Source of the DNA: Butyriboletus loyo
Lineage: Eukaryota > Basidiomycota > Agaricomycetes > Boletales > Boletaceae
NCBI GenBank assembly: GCA_038093515.1
Contig: JBBPSI010000099.1
Location: 1-64,000 of the forward strand
Direction of reading: 5' to 3'
Length of the DNA: 64,000 nucleotides
Of the stretch, positions 11,387 through 22,399 are shown piece by piece. Under the pieces are notes generated by a model. That model made no database searches and was not told the origin of the DNA. It saw only the letters and a program-made list of their open reading frames with translations. The position numbers and the translations under genes are program-made. Position 1 is the first letter of the stretch, and the number at the start of each line of letters is the position of its first letter.

Positions 11387-12727
11387 AGCATTGCTCCTGC
11401 CACTTTCTATGAACATACTTGCAGGGCTATCATTGATTTAAATACACTGGCTATAAATAAGAATGATGGTGTGCCTACCAATTACAGACCCTTGAAAGAT
11501 GATGACAACACTGGCTAAGTCTCATAAAGCAAACATCTTGCCACCCCATATGGACACATCATGGCATTCTTGTAGGGCTGTATCATTGCATTCCTGGATA
11601 GTTATAGAGGTCCCAAACAACACAGGAACAACTCCCAGGGTCCCTGAGATTTTATTTCACATGACCTTCCTACCCTGCCTTCTGCTCCCCAGACAAAGAT
11701 TGATTTTTGTAGCCTCAAATATGCTAGCCATAAAGAAGCATGAGGGTGCTCCTACCATTCTAACACCCTCTGGACATGATGGTAACACTGGCTGAGCCTC
11801 ATAAAATCAGCTAAGTGAACATCTTGCCACCTCATATGAACATGTCATGACATTCTTGTAGGGCTATCCCATTGCATTCCCTGAGCATTATAGAGGTCCC
11901 AGACATCCCAGGAACAACCAACAAGATGTCTGATATTTTATTTCACATGGCTCTCCTACCTTGCCTCCTGCCCCCCAGACAAAGATCAATTTTTGTAGCC
12001 TCCAATACACTAGCCATAAAGAAGAACAAGGGTGATCCTACCATTGTAAAGCCCTCTGGACATGATGGTAACACTGGCTAAGCCTCATAAAATCAGCTAA
12101 GCAAACATCTTGCCACCCATATGAACCCATCATGACATGATTTTAAGGATGTTCCAGCACTTTCCCTGATGGTATTAGAGGTCCCAAACAACACTGGAAC
12201 AACTCCCAGGGTCACTGGGACTTTATTTCACATGGCCTTCCTACCCTGCCTCCTGCCCCCCAAACAAAGATCGATTTTTGTAGCCTCAAATACGCTAGCC
12301 ACAAATAAGCAGGGTGGTGCTCCTACCCATTTAAGACCCTCCGGACACGATGGTAACATTTGCTAAGCCCAGGAAAATCAGTTGGGCCTGCAGTGCAACA
12401 TTCTTCTCCTCCTCCAATATCCAAAAGTGTATACTGTGCCAGGGGACCTCTCCAGAACCATTCCAGCATTTTTCCTGGGGGCTATTGAACCCTCTGAATC
12501 CATTCGTGACACTTAGAAGTTCCTAAGAACTCGCCTTCATCGCCATTCTTGACCTGTACAAAATATGGCCTTGTTTCATTTTTATCTCCACATCCCGACC
12601 GCCAATCTTGATGGGTAGGGGCTCAAAATGTTCCTACAGATGTCCTCTATCACATAGGAGCATCATTCAGGCGTTTGGAAACATTGCATTTGGTAACTTA
12701 ATTCCAGGATGACTGAATAAATGCGCT
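11387..12727 (+). mobile_element. Non-LTR-like repeat element with tandem ~285-bp 5' monomers
   Basis: Units of about 285 bp repeat in tandem; the anchor TAGAGGTCCC occurs near 11605, 11891 and 12176. Shared blocks include TTTATTTCACATG, CTACCCTGCC and TTTTTGTAGCCTC. After a last partial unit comes a unique ~420-bp 3' part (12307-12727) ending GGATGACTGAATAAATG. The same 3' part recurs at 32326-32749, and its last ~100 bp at 33112-33210, each ending in AAAT repeats. Shared 3' ends, variable 5' truncation and an AAAT tail are the pattern of LINE/SINE retrotransposition. I found no reverse transcriptase, so it would be non-autonomous. Confidence 0.6.
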
Positions 12728-13180
12728 CCCACACATGTGGCCATCCCAGACCCCATTATTATATGCTCATAATTATTTTATCACAGTCTCACCCGCTCTC
12801 ACTGTTCTTACCTAGTTACTTCACATACTCAGACTGTAAGAATTAGTTCAGTATAATTGAACATTTTCATGAGATTTATTTTACACAACCAGCAAATTCA
12901 GCATTTTACAAATAGATATAAGACATGCTACACAGTGCTATACAGGAATGGATCCTTGTTGTCCATAGCAGCAGCTGCTGCTGATATAGATTTAGTTTAT
13001 TATTTTTCAACATGCAATGCTTCTGTTGCAGGCATCCTGGATGCCTGCCGCACATACTTGCTTCAGGTCACATGACCTTTCAATTCATTGCATATTCTGA
13101 ACACGTCTCACTCCCAGTACTGAACATTCAAATAAAAGGTATCATTTAATAAAAATACAATTCCACATCAATCAGGAATG
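12728..13180. other. Gene-free, AT-rich stretch with a diverged minisatellite copy
   Basis: No convincing gene is seen. At about 13030-13080 a GGCATCCTGGATGCC palindrome followed by GTCACATGACCTTTCA looks like a diverged copy of the 69-bp unit that follows. Confidence 0.4.
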
Positions 13181-13475
13181 GGCCTCCAGGATGCCTGCTG
13201 CAGTGTGTACATATCTTGTCACGTGACATTTCATTTAGCGTGCTGTATGGGCCTCCAGGATGCCCATCGCAGTGTGTACATATCTCGTCACGTGACATTT
13301 GATTTAGCGTGCTGTGTGGGCCTCCAGGATGCCCGTTGCAGTGTGTACATATCTCATCATGTGACATTTGATTCAGTGTGCCATGTGGGCCTCCAGGATG
13401 CCCGTTGCAGTGTGTACATATCTTGTCATGTGACATTTGATTCAGCGTGCTGTGTGGGCCTCCAGGATGCTCATA
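13181..13475 (+). repeat. 69-bp minisatellite, about four units
   Basis: GGGCCTCCAGGATGCC...GTGTACATATC...GTGACATTT recurs with exact 69-bp spacing (first units start at 13181 and 13250). Because 69 is a multiple of three, both strands are open and spell repeated peptides, but these look like repeat artefacts. Some units contain CACGTGAC. From 13476 to 14149 the DNA is AT-rich with no gene; a further GGGCATCCAGGACGCCC lies near 13600. Confidence 0.88.
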
Positions 13476-14149
13476 TTCCATATACAAAAACATAACAATG
13501 ATTCCTTAGCACTGTACTACCAATTACTAATGATACATACAGGATTGTGAGCCATCAATAATAGTCAATTGTGTCATCTGTATAATGTCTGTGCACAGCG
13601 GGCATCCAGGACGCCCCTCCCACAACACAGAGTCTGATACTCTAAAATATGTAATTCACACATGCCCAACTGCAAGCTACCTGAGACAATAGTGTCAAGA
13701 CTTGTACATCAGACAACCAAAATATTATTAGGGGATTTCCTTATGTGGAACCCTAGTTCCCAGAAAGGAAATTTTCTAGGGTTACATGTTCCCTAGGGAT
13801 GAAGGCAAGGAAGCTCATACCATCAGGTGCTATATGGCATCTAGTGCAAAATAGTGAAACACTGCAAGGGTTTTTTCACTCACTGTATACATTCAACACA
13901 ACTGAGCACTTCAGGGCTCATAACCTGTAGAAATGGTACATGTGAGGATATACCAAATATACTCACTATGTAATCAGTATATTATATAATTCTAATATAC
14001 ATTCAACAGCCCTCTCATCTACAGTACATTTCCTCTATATACACCTGGCAGGCCTGTCCATTAAGGCAATGCTAAATTGCACCCAAGGGCCCACCCTGGG
14101 ATGGCCATGTACCAGGTGAAACCCAGGATGGCCATCTGCATAGGAGAAT

Positions 14150-15717
14150 GTGACTATGTGGGCTCCTGCCAAGCCATGGCTGGTTTCTTGCAAAGATCAT
14201 TCTGCTAGATTCAAGGATAAATTTGACCTTGGGCTGATCAAGCAGGTCATGTCCTCTGAGCCACCATCAGGGACTGAGTTGCAAGGAACCTTAGATCAGG
14301 AAATAGGGGATCTCCGATTTGGGGTACAGTCTACTCATATGTCAACTCAGCGGTACAAGCAACTAACATACCTGAAGTGGAACTTGATTGTTGCTTCTTG
14401 CTCCTTCTCTCTTGTGTTGTCAGCTCAATCTCTTCTGTTCATCATCCTCACTCTATTCATGCCTTCCATGCATGCAACGAGGACTGAGCCATCCACCTGG
14501 GGAGATATAATTTGCGCCTTGTTGCGGATAGACAAGGAACGGCCACCAGAAAAGATTGGGGACGCTGCTCGAAAGGTAGTGAGAGGTTGCAGTACATGCA
14601 GGTGGTAGGTTCAGGTGGTGTTGGGGAACGGCGAATATCAAGATTGGCATCGGGTGTTAGGGAAGCGCCATGCAAAGTACCTGGGACATTATGCCAAAGA
14701 GATCGATGTCGATGCATGGTGTGAGACATGTCCGCCCTGTGGCCAAAAGCATGGTAGGTCTGGAGGTTGTCATTGGTGCCGTTCTTGAACTTGATTCTCA
14801 AGAAGTCACGGTCCTCAGGAGCAAGTCGCGGCAGAGCTCAAAGGCGAGGGCAGAAATGAACTTGGCTGGATGGGCGTTTCCTCTCAGTAATTGTCTTGAA
14901 TCATATATATACATGTGGACTTACGAAATGCCAGCAAGTTTGAGGTTCACCTTGACCGTATCGAGGATCTGGAAGAGGCAAACGAAGGGTGGTGAGAGGT
15001 CTCGATCAACGGGAGCTGGGGAGGGTCACCATTGAAAGCGATGCGTTCGAGTGGGTGGAGGATTGGGTGGAGGGTGTAGTCACAGATCCCAGGCATTCTT
15101 CAGAGTTGTGGGGTGGCCAAACACAAAGTAGCGAACAGCACCGAAGAAGGGTTGCGCAGCCCTTGGGGTCGCATTGAACTCGCAGGAAGCATTAAGTCTG
15201 CGATGTGTTGCAGTTGCTAGAAAGCCTGTCAAAACGTGGCATCGGATCAGTCTACATTCCCCGACTTCATAGAAAGAAACGTGGTAGAATGTACCGGGTT
15301 GTATTTGGTGTCAGTATGGCATAACGCCTGTTGTGGACGCTGTTCAGCTTTTGTGTGGTCGCGGTACCGGAGTAGAAGCTTGGCAATGGGAATGACGTGC
15401 CCGATCAGGTTGCAGCCGAGGCGTGATTTACCTTACCACCCGAGCGCTGTTTGAGCAACGCTGGTGCCCAAACATTGAGCGGGTGGGGCGCACCTTTTTA
15501 AATCGGGCAAGATATTATCAAAATTAGCTGATTGGCGGAGAGGGAGAACTTCCCCAGAGCCAGAAGTCGGCAGGCGATGCAGAGCGCACATTTTCCAAGG
15601 TGCTACCCCAACGTCAGGAGGACTGAAGACGTCAGATAACTGACCGGCATCGCCTTGCACGCCGCTTCCCCACTTAGCTCGACTTCAGACATGCTGGGGA
15701 TGGGGTCAGGACCAGCA
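14150..15717. other. Region with unassigned short reading frames
   Basis: A 152-codon plus-strand frame (14150-14608) has one hydrophobic stretch (LIVASCSFSLVLSAQSLLFI) but no recognisable domain. On the minus strand, short frames (14457-15080, 15433-15660) look like exon pieces separated by intron-like borders, for instance LFQILDTVKVNLKLAG near 14930. The overall impression is of decayed or captured gene fragments continuous with the duplicated segment that starts at 15718. I cannot name them. Confidence 0.3.
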
Positions 15718-15799
15718 GGCTGAGAGCTGGGTCGCAGCGCGGGCAGCAGGGGAGATTCGTTGGGGTCGAGGCTGAGAGGGTGCAGCTGGGACTGCGGGG

Positions 15800-16130
15800 A
15801 ACCAGGGGCCAGAAACTGCTGATACGGGTGACAATAGCTTTGTGCTTGGCTTGAGCACCAACAGCGAGAGTGACGGATAAGACAGTGGGCATGGCAAAGG
15901 GGATACCACCGATCAAGAGGACAAGGATGTTGTTGAGACCGCGACGATAGTTGTACCTGAAGCCGGCATAGAGGACGAGAATTTCAGCAATGACGAAAAT
16001 CTCGATGGCCACCAGACAGAAGGAGCCGATTTGGGCAACAAGTGACCTGTGGGGTCATCGTCCTGTTCAACAAGAGAGGCAGTCAGACCGAAAGAGGTGT
16101 GGAATTTGCCAACCCAAAGACGCCACTCCA
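15800..16130 (-). pseudogene. pma1: Plasma-membrane H+-ATPase (PMA1) fragment, left copy
   Basis: Reading the minus strand gives pieces of a P3A-type proton pump: [34 protein letters not shown] and [20 protein letters not shown] followed by TVLSVTLAVGAQ. This corresponds to the transmembrane segment 3-4 region just before the phosphorylation site. The pieces are in different frames, and neither the DKTGT phosphorylation motif nor the rest of the pump is present, so it is non-functional. It follows the ubiquitin fragment in the same orientation. Confidence 0.85.
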
Positions 16131-16349
16131 GGGCTTCTCTGAGCAAGGGCGCGCACCGAGAATTTTCACATGCCGGGAAACCTGAGAGCTTGGCCCACAC
16201 CTGATTTGAATATTAACGCTCTTGCACGAATTTCGATGGTAAAATCGATGGATGCGACAAAGGTGGGAGGGGCAAAGGAGCAGGGAAGGGAGAGGGGGGC
16301 ATGATAAACACGGATCCCATCGTTTGCAGAAAATTAAAGACAATGCATT

Positions 16350-16658
<309 letters not shown>

Positions 16659-16711
16659 TCAGAGTGGTGGGTGGGTTGTTTGACTAGTAGGGCCCTCGAA
16701 GGGGACATGTA

Positions 16712-17260
16712 CAGGCTTTAGTGGATATGTTCAGTAGGGAGTACGACAGGCAGTATACTAAGGCGACAGGAAGTGCGAGTGAGCAGCGCACACGAAAGAG
16801 AATCGATGGGGAGGCTGGGGACTTCATCTATGAAGGCGGTTACAGCGGTTGCGGATGCTCCGACGGAGGCCGTCAGTATGTTCGTGTTCGACCCAGCATT
16901 GAGCCGTTGGTGACCTCAGGGTGGCCGCATCGTTCCCTCCCCTCGCTCCCGGCGAGCATCGCTGATGGCATGGAGGAGGGCAGTGTGCCCCTGCTTGGCT
17001 TGCGGATAGGCGGCGAGGAAACTCGTCTCGTTGGAATTGTGGCCGTGATGCCAACGTGAGGTGTCAGCGACGGCGCTCGTGGCATGGACTGGGACAAGAT
17101 GGTGGCACCAGCGGCATCATCAAGACGTGGCTGAGGTATTGAATGAGATTACCATAGAGGATATCGTCAAAAAACCTTACAGGCCGTTCATGGTCTTTGT
17201 TGATGCGATCCCACCTTGGAGAACGATCTTCTATCCCCAGCTGATGCCTTGAAGAGTTGA
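16712..17260 (+). pseudogene. Unidentified captured fragment, left copy
   Basis: The segment is shared with 28239-28895 in inverted orientation. On the plus strand it reads VAEVLNEITIEDIVKK and YRPFMVFVDAIPPW in one frame, which looks like real coding sequence. The longer frame upstream (16721-17059) gives no family match. It lies between the ubiquitin fragment and the Crinkler start. A ~70-bp piece present in the right copy is absent here. Confidence 0.4.
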
Positions 17261-17389
17261 CGTTACATAAACAGTTTGCCCAGTTGCGGTTTACACAATA
17301 TACCCCACCGTTGTCTATCTTAAAGTACTGTCTCTTCTCCCGAATCTTCTTCTTTCCGACTCTTGTCTTTTCGTTCCTGGAGCCACAGC

Positions 17390-18472
17390 ATGGATACACT
17401 TGAGCTCCAGTGTTGGGTCTACGGTGAAGACTTTGACGCCGTTTTTCCTGTCAAGATATCAAGGGCAGAGACCGTCGGAGCCCTCAAAGGAGCCCTCAAG
17501 AATGAGACACCAGTGGCATTTCGCGATGTAGACGCGAACAAGCTCGCTCTCTACTCCATCCCCATGCCCGATGATGAACACTTTGAAGCCACGCTCGAGA
17601 AGTGGACGTTCGAAGGCAAACATCGCCTCAACCCCGATGCAAATTATCCAACCTGAACCTGTCCGATGGCCTCATCATCGTTCATGCGCCCATTCCTTGT
17701 ATGCGTTGATCATCATATTCTATTATCCTTCTGAGGCGAGCTTTACTTCTCAGATTCACGTCCAGTTGAACCCACTGTCGTTCTCCCAGACCTGACCATT
17801 AATTGCTGGGTGCGCGGTGACACGACCAGTGGCAACTTTTCCGTCGAAATTTCGAGCACCAAGACTGTCGGAGCCCTCAAAAAAATCATAAAAAACGAGA
17901 AACCAGTGGCATTTCACGATGTAGACGCAGATGAACTCGCTCTCTACTCCATCCCCATGCCCGATGCTGAAGACTTTGGAGCCACGCTCGAGAAGTGGAC
18001 GTTCGAAGGCAAACAACACCTCGACTCGCGATGCAAATTATCCGAGCTCTTCCCCTCCTCTGGGGAGGGTGAGTGGTTCATCATTGTCAAAGATCCCAGT
18101 ATTACCTTGCACTGCTGGGTCCGCAGTCACAATACCAATCGAGTCTTCCCCGTCAAAATTTCGAACACGGGGACTGTCGCGGATCTCAAAGAGGCCATAA
18201 GAAACAAGAAGCCGGTGGATTTCCGTGACGTCGACGCCGACGCTCTCGAGCTTTACAAAGCCTCCCTCCCAGATTGCAAAGATGTCGAAGACAAGCTTAG
18301 AATGATCATGTTGGGAGACCAACCACGTCTCGGCCCATTGCAGAAATTATCCGGGCTCTTCCCCTCTGGGGAGGGGCACAATGGTGACAGGCAGGTAGGA
18401 TGGCATTCGGTGGCCATGTTTGGGTCATCTGGGATGAGAGGGAGGTGGAGATGTCATGTCGTTATTTGTTAA
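17390..18472 (+). pseudogene. Crinkler-type protein, left copy: three ubiquitin-like domains, truncated
   Basis: The start ATG follows the same leader as the right copy. Domain 1 reads LQCWVYGEDFDAVFPVKIS...PVAFRDVDANKLALYSIP, the pattern of the Crinkler N-terminal ubiquitin-like domain. A one-base deletion near 17630 shifts the frame into a stop. A second domain (from 17797, TINCWVRG) follows an intron, and a third (from 18103, ITLHCWVRS...VDFRDVDADALELYK) follows it directly with no intron, unlike the right copy. After this third domain the frame ends at 18472 and no nuclease or kinase module is found. It therefore looks like a broken or domain-only copy. Bases 18473-19040 hold only GGGCC-rich low-complexity sequence. 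Confidence 0.72.
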
Positions 18473-19039
18473 TCAGTATGAGTCAAGCAACGAGTGTAGA
18501 GTTATAGCTTACCTCTAGGCTCTAGTAGAGTAGCAAGCCAGCGCATCGTGAGAATAAAGCAGTATCCAAATAAGGAAATGTAGTGAATGTATGTCCCGGC
18601 TCAACCTGAGCTGGGCCTGGGTGCCTCGGCCATCAATGGAGGCCCAGGGTCACGATTAGGGTGGGCCTGAGTGCCACAAAGCCGGGCCAGACCCGGGGCT
18701 TTGAGCCCGACCTGGCTGACCGTTTGCTGCAGACAAAACCCTCCTCCACCATCATGGGAGTCGGGGATTATCCAACCTTATCGGGAATTCTTAGTCAGCA
18801 ATTTGTTGTTGTCCGTCTTACTACAATTCGTACAGTAGGATGGATATACCTCATATGCCTCGTCGCGGACCAACGCGGACCAACACAGATTAGTTGGAAT
18901 TGCAATTATTCTCGTAAAATATTACTGTAAAACATTCTCTGTCCACTTTGTGGGCATTCTTGGGATTAGATGTTGTTTCAGACCCTCCACTTTAGCACTA
19001 TCTCAGATCTTTTACGCTTCCTCACTGGTTCGCTTAGTA

Positions 19040-19160
19040 AGCATGTGATCAGATGTGGTAAGACTGGCCAAGCCGTGGTCAGATGTGGCAAGATAGTGGT
19101 TACGTGCGTAGCAAGATGTAGCAGGGTGGCATAAGGTGTAGTAAGATGTGGTAAGATATG
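19040..19160 (+). repeat. Degenerate GATGTGGTAAGA short repeat
   Basis: Variants of GATGTGGTAAGA / GATGTAGCAAGG recur about seven times. No gene is visible here. Confidence 0.5.
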
Positions 19161-19431
19161 AGCACGTGTACGACGTGGGCTGTTCTCGCTTGCTCGGTCA
19201 CCACTGATATTCCTCAACGCCCCGATAGCCCACCGCTGCAGTTATCCAACCCTAACTCGGGCCCATGTCTCTGGCGACGAATCCATTTATGCAGATACCG
19301 ATGCTTTGGCTGGCTTCCGGAAGCGCAAATGTCTAACTGATGACCATCCCTTGCTTCGGTTCCCCTCCCTGTTCTCCAACTACTTCAGTCCATCCGCCCT
19401 CCTCACTGTGCAGCCTTCCCTTTCCAGTACC

Positions 19432-20667
19432 ATGAATTATGGAGAGGACGTCACCAACACTTCTTCCCGTGGCCTCAGCATCCTCCGCCCTACTATCGAA
19501 CTTCCGCTAGACGAAATCCTCAGCAACGTTGATCTTATAGATGACCACCTGTCTTTCCGTTTCATAGGGCAAAACGAATGCACCCTTACTACTGATTCCG
19601 ACATCATGATGCAAGAGTCCTTTGAATCTGGTTCGTCTCGCTCGGCGTCCCAATCTTCTCGCCATGACAATCAATCAAACGCGGCCACACTTTCCCTTCC
19701 CCAGTCTTCCAAGGAAAGCCTTTCCCAAATTATCTCCCCAGCCAAACCTAGCCCTAGCGCGGGAACTAGGGGCAATGCCCCAGCAGTCGTCCCAACCCCA
19801 CGGTAAAGACTCAGAATACTCACAGTACACGATCATCTGGCCCCGGTGCCACCGCCACTAGCGTCAACCCTGCAGTTCTACGCAGCAATGGGAATTCCGC
19901 TCCTGGAGGGGTGAAGGGTGAGTGCTCAGATTGTGGTGCCACTCATATTCCTCTCTGGCGCCGTGGTCTCAACGACGAGCTGAATTGCAACGCGTGCGGC
20001 TCGTACCGCAAGCTGGTAAGTGATTTTCAGTGAAACATACGACAAGAAAACTCATGGTCTTCGTAGTACAAGCGCCCGTGCACAAAGAATATGCGCGCCA
20101 ATCATGGCGAGGCCCGCACTCAAGTGGTTGACGTCATCGGTGGGTTCCCTCGGTACATGCGACACACCACTCAACTCAGTGGGGCCGTCGACACAGCTCC
20201 ATACTACAATTGCCACACCGCCGCGACGCCGCTCTGGAGGAAGGACGACGAGGGTAAGACAGTTTGCAATGTGTAAGTTTTCACCTCCTTGGTCCATTTG
20301 CGTGATGGCTCATGTTATGGTGGGCATCTGACATTAGATGCGGCTTATAGTGAGTAACGCACTCTTGTCAGACATTCAATTGCTGAGCACGTTCTATCAC
20401 AGTTATAAATTGCATGGGTCAGCAAGACCGATTTCCATGAAATCGGACATCGTTCGCAGACGTTCACGTCATGACGCTCAGCGCCTAGGCCCGAACTCCT
20501 CTGAAACTCCATCTGCGAGCCCAGGTGCAAGTCGCCGGACTTCACCCACTGCGGAACCCTCCCCAACCCTGGCACCAGACTTGACCACTCAACCTACGTG
20601 TGAATACAACGAGGAAATGACGACTCGGAGCACATCATCCGAGCTCCTGGGAGCGCTTGCGGGGTAA
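19432..20667 (+). pseudogene. Two-finger GATA transcription factor (SreA/Urbs1-like), probably decayed
   Basis: After a serine-rich N-terminus the frame must shift between 19790 and 19830 to reach the first zinc finger (CSDCGATHIPLWRRG...LNCNACG, 19922-20012), whose four cysteines are intact. An intron splits it from YKRPCTKNMRANHGEARTQ. The second finger reads NCHTAATPLWRKDDEGKTVC, then NVCGLYYKLHGSARPISMKSD across two introns around a 12-nt exon. Its first cysteine is replaced by tyrosine (YYNC). Two-finger GATA factors of this class repress siderophore and iron-uptake genes. No Cys-rich linker is seen between the fingers. The frame break and lost cysteine suggest a pseudogene, although an unrecognised intron near 19800 remains possible. 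The factor identity is firmer than its state. Confidence 0.7.
20338..20349 (+). other. Inferred 12-nt micro-exon of the GATA factor
   Basis: The intron 20273-20337 (GTAAGT...CATTAG) and intron 20350-20402 (GTGAGT...ATCACAG) leave ATGCGGCTTATA. Joining it gives VCNVCGLYYKLHG, which restores the conserved second cysteine pair of the finger. Confidence 0.7.
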
Positions 20668-21161
20668 GGATAAGGATGGCAAAGATACGCAGTTTGTGTT
20701 TTCTATTTCGGCTTCACCGGGAAAAGACCCGATGGTGTTTGTGGTGGATCAGGTTCTATCTGTGGATGGGAATAGCAAAGTGTAGTAAATATGATTCCAG
20801 TTAGTCATTGCGCGGTAAGGTTGGGTGAGTGAACTTTCTGTAGGGCCGTGTCCAAAGTGAGAGTGCTTGAAACACTGGCCGATAGGTTATTGTTACTGTC
20901 AAGGCTGGTGTCTCGGGTTCGGTAAAGGAGTGGGGCACGGTGCATTCTGTGAGTCAGTGTCTCTCCCAATGACCAGACTATCTGCCAATGGATACATTCC
21001 AGCGACATGAGTATCGTGGAAATTAGTCAGTTACCTCAGCGACAAACTTGTTCGCATCGACGTGCTCTCTCTCACCCTTGCCAACGATCACCATCCGCAA
21101 CGACAAAGACCTTGCGAGAGGTATGCTTGTAAATCAAAGGACTAGCTACCTGACCTAACAT

Positions 21162-21734
21162 TTGAACAGGATACGATTGATCCGCGTCTTCGGCCCTGCC
21201 CCAGTGTCCGAACTCTACGAGAAAATTGGCACTTTCTGCCGCAATAAATTACAAGGGCATACCAAATCACTAGAAAGACTTTCTCGTTCACTCAGCGACC
21301 GGTTCGACCAGGGAGGAGAGATGGCTGACCTCAAGGAGGCACTTGCGCTCCAACCCAATGTATTGGAACTTCGCCCACAGGGGCATCCTGATCGAGCCGT
21401 TTCACTGGGGAACATCGCGAACTACCTCTATTCCCGTTTCAAGCAGCTCGGTCAGGTGTCTGACCTCGACGAGGGGCCCACGCTCGAACGCAATGCATTG
21501 GAACTTTGCCCACAGGGGTATCCTGATCGAGCCTTTTCACTGGGCAGCATCGCGAACTCCCCCCACACTCGATCGAAATACTCAGTTACGCTTGGTATCA
21601 ACGACCTCCAGGACGCATTCAATTTGTATGATCACACTCGAGTAGCTCTGGCGTTGTACAGGACATTGAGGAGTATTCGTTCGAGCGACATCCCCATGGA
21701 TCAACAGATCCTCTACGTCCATATTGGTGCCTAG
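21162..21734 (+). CDS. Tetratricopeptide-type repeat protein fragment
   Basis: After an acceptor site at about 21170 the frame contains two copies of a ~50-residue unit: LELRPQGHPDRAVSLGNIAN then LELCPQGYPDRAFSLGSIAN, each followed by a DLxEA helix. This is the TPR-like unit of the large TPR/CHAT-type proteins abundant in Agaricomycetes. Those proteins usually carry many units and a C-terminal CHAT protease or NB-ARC domain. Only two or three units are present here and the frame closes after a short unrelated tail, so this is probably a fragment. The upstream exon and start are unclear; 20668-21161 holds no other gene I can support. Confidence 0.55.
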   Translation: MNRIRLIRVFGPAPVSELYEKIGTFCRNKLQGHTKSLERLSRSLSDRFDQGGEMADLKEALALQPNVLELRPQGHPDRAVSLGNIANYLYSRFKQLGQVSDLDEGPTLERNALELCPQGYPDRAFSLGSIANSPHTRSKYSVTLGINDLQDAFNLYDHTRVALALYRTLRSIRSSDIPMDQQILYVHIGA

Positions 21735-21929
21735 TGGATCTACGTTCCGGTGCGTGCATGTTTTCCACGGTGCATTGTTACCGGAACTGAAGTACCCGCA
21801 GTTGCATTTACCACAGCATCTGTATGCTCGAAGTAATCTGTTTGCAGATACTTGTATACGCTGTCAGAAGGACATTGGATAATTTGCATGTAGTCAGTAG
21901 ACACTCTGGCTGTTGCTTAACATTAACAA

Positions 21930-22220
21930 AATACCTACTACTGAATCCATATCATCTCATCACTTTCCCCAAATCCATTCCTGCTCAGATATCCTTACCG
22001 GGCCCCGCCGAAGCCAGTGGGTGATGGGACTCTCCACACTCGTTCTGCCCACCTCCTTCATGCTGTTTGCATCCAACACCAATAAATAGCTCTTTTCTGT
22101 AAAGCTATCAAGGACGACGCTCAAAAGTACACATGATTGTCCTCAGCGGTGCCCGAGTCGGGGGAACGAATACGGTATGTCATCGACCGCAAACACGGTA
22201 CAGGTTTCGTCGCCACATAC
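21930..22220 (-). pseudogene. Possible carotenoid-oxygenase C-terminal fragment
   Basis: One minus-strand frame reads LLSVVLDSFTEKSYLLVLDA then NSMKEVGRTSVES, resembling the C-terminal strands of carotenoid cleavage dioxygenases. The preceding piece SPDSGTAEDNH is in another frame. The usual FGFHG end is missing. Family assignment rests on a short pattern only. Confidence 0.35.
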
Positions 22221-22399
22221 GAATGACATCCTTTCTTCTGTTTCCACACGATCAATGCCTGGGAGGAGCCTTTCCCTTCGAATCCCTCCCAGATCGACAT
22301 CATCACCGACCTCTCGATCTACAAAAACCTCGACGTTCCAAAACGCTTCTGTTAGTACAACAGCCTGAAATCCACCTCTCCTGGGTCGCTGAATTATGT

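Noticed and set aside
9531..11388. Many overlapping frames (mostly minus strand) rich in Tyr, Thr and Leu
   Set aside because: They are translations of the GTGTAG minisatellite and show no family resemblance.
11387..12370. CRISPR-like array suggested by regular 285-bp spacing
   Set aside because: Repeats are long, diverged and contiguous without unique spacers, and the DNA is eukaryotic.
13146..13495. Open frames of 105 and 115 codons on both strands with repeated peptides
   Set aside because: They exist only because the 69-bp minisatellite unit is a multiple of three and lacks stops; no promoter, introns or domain support a protein.
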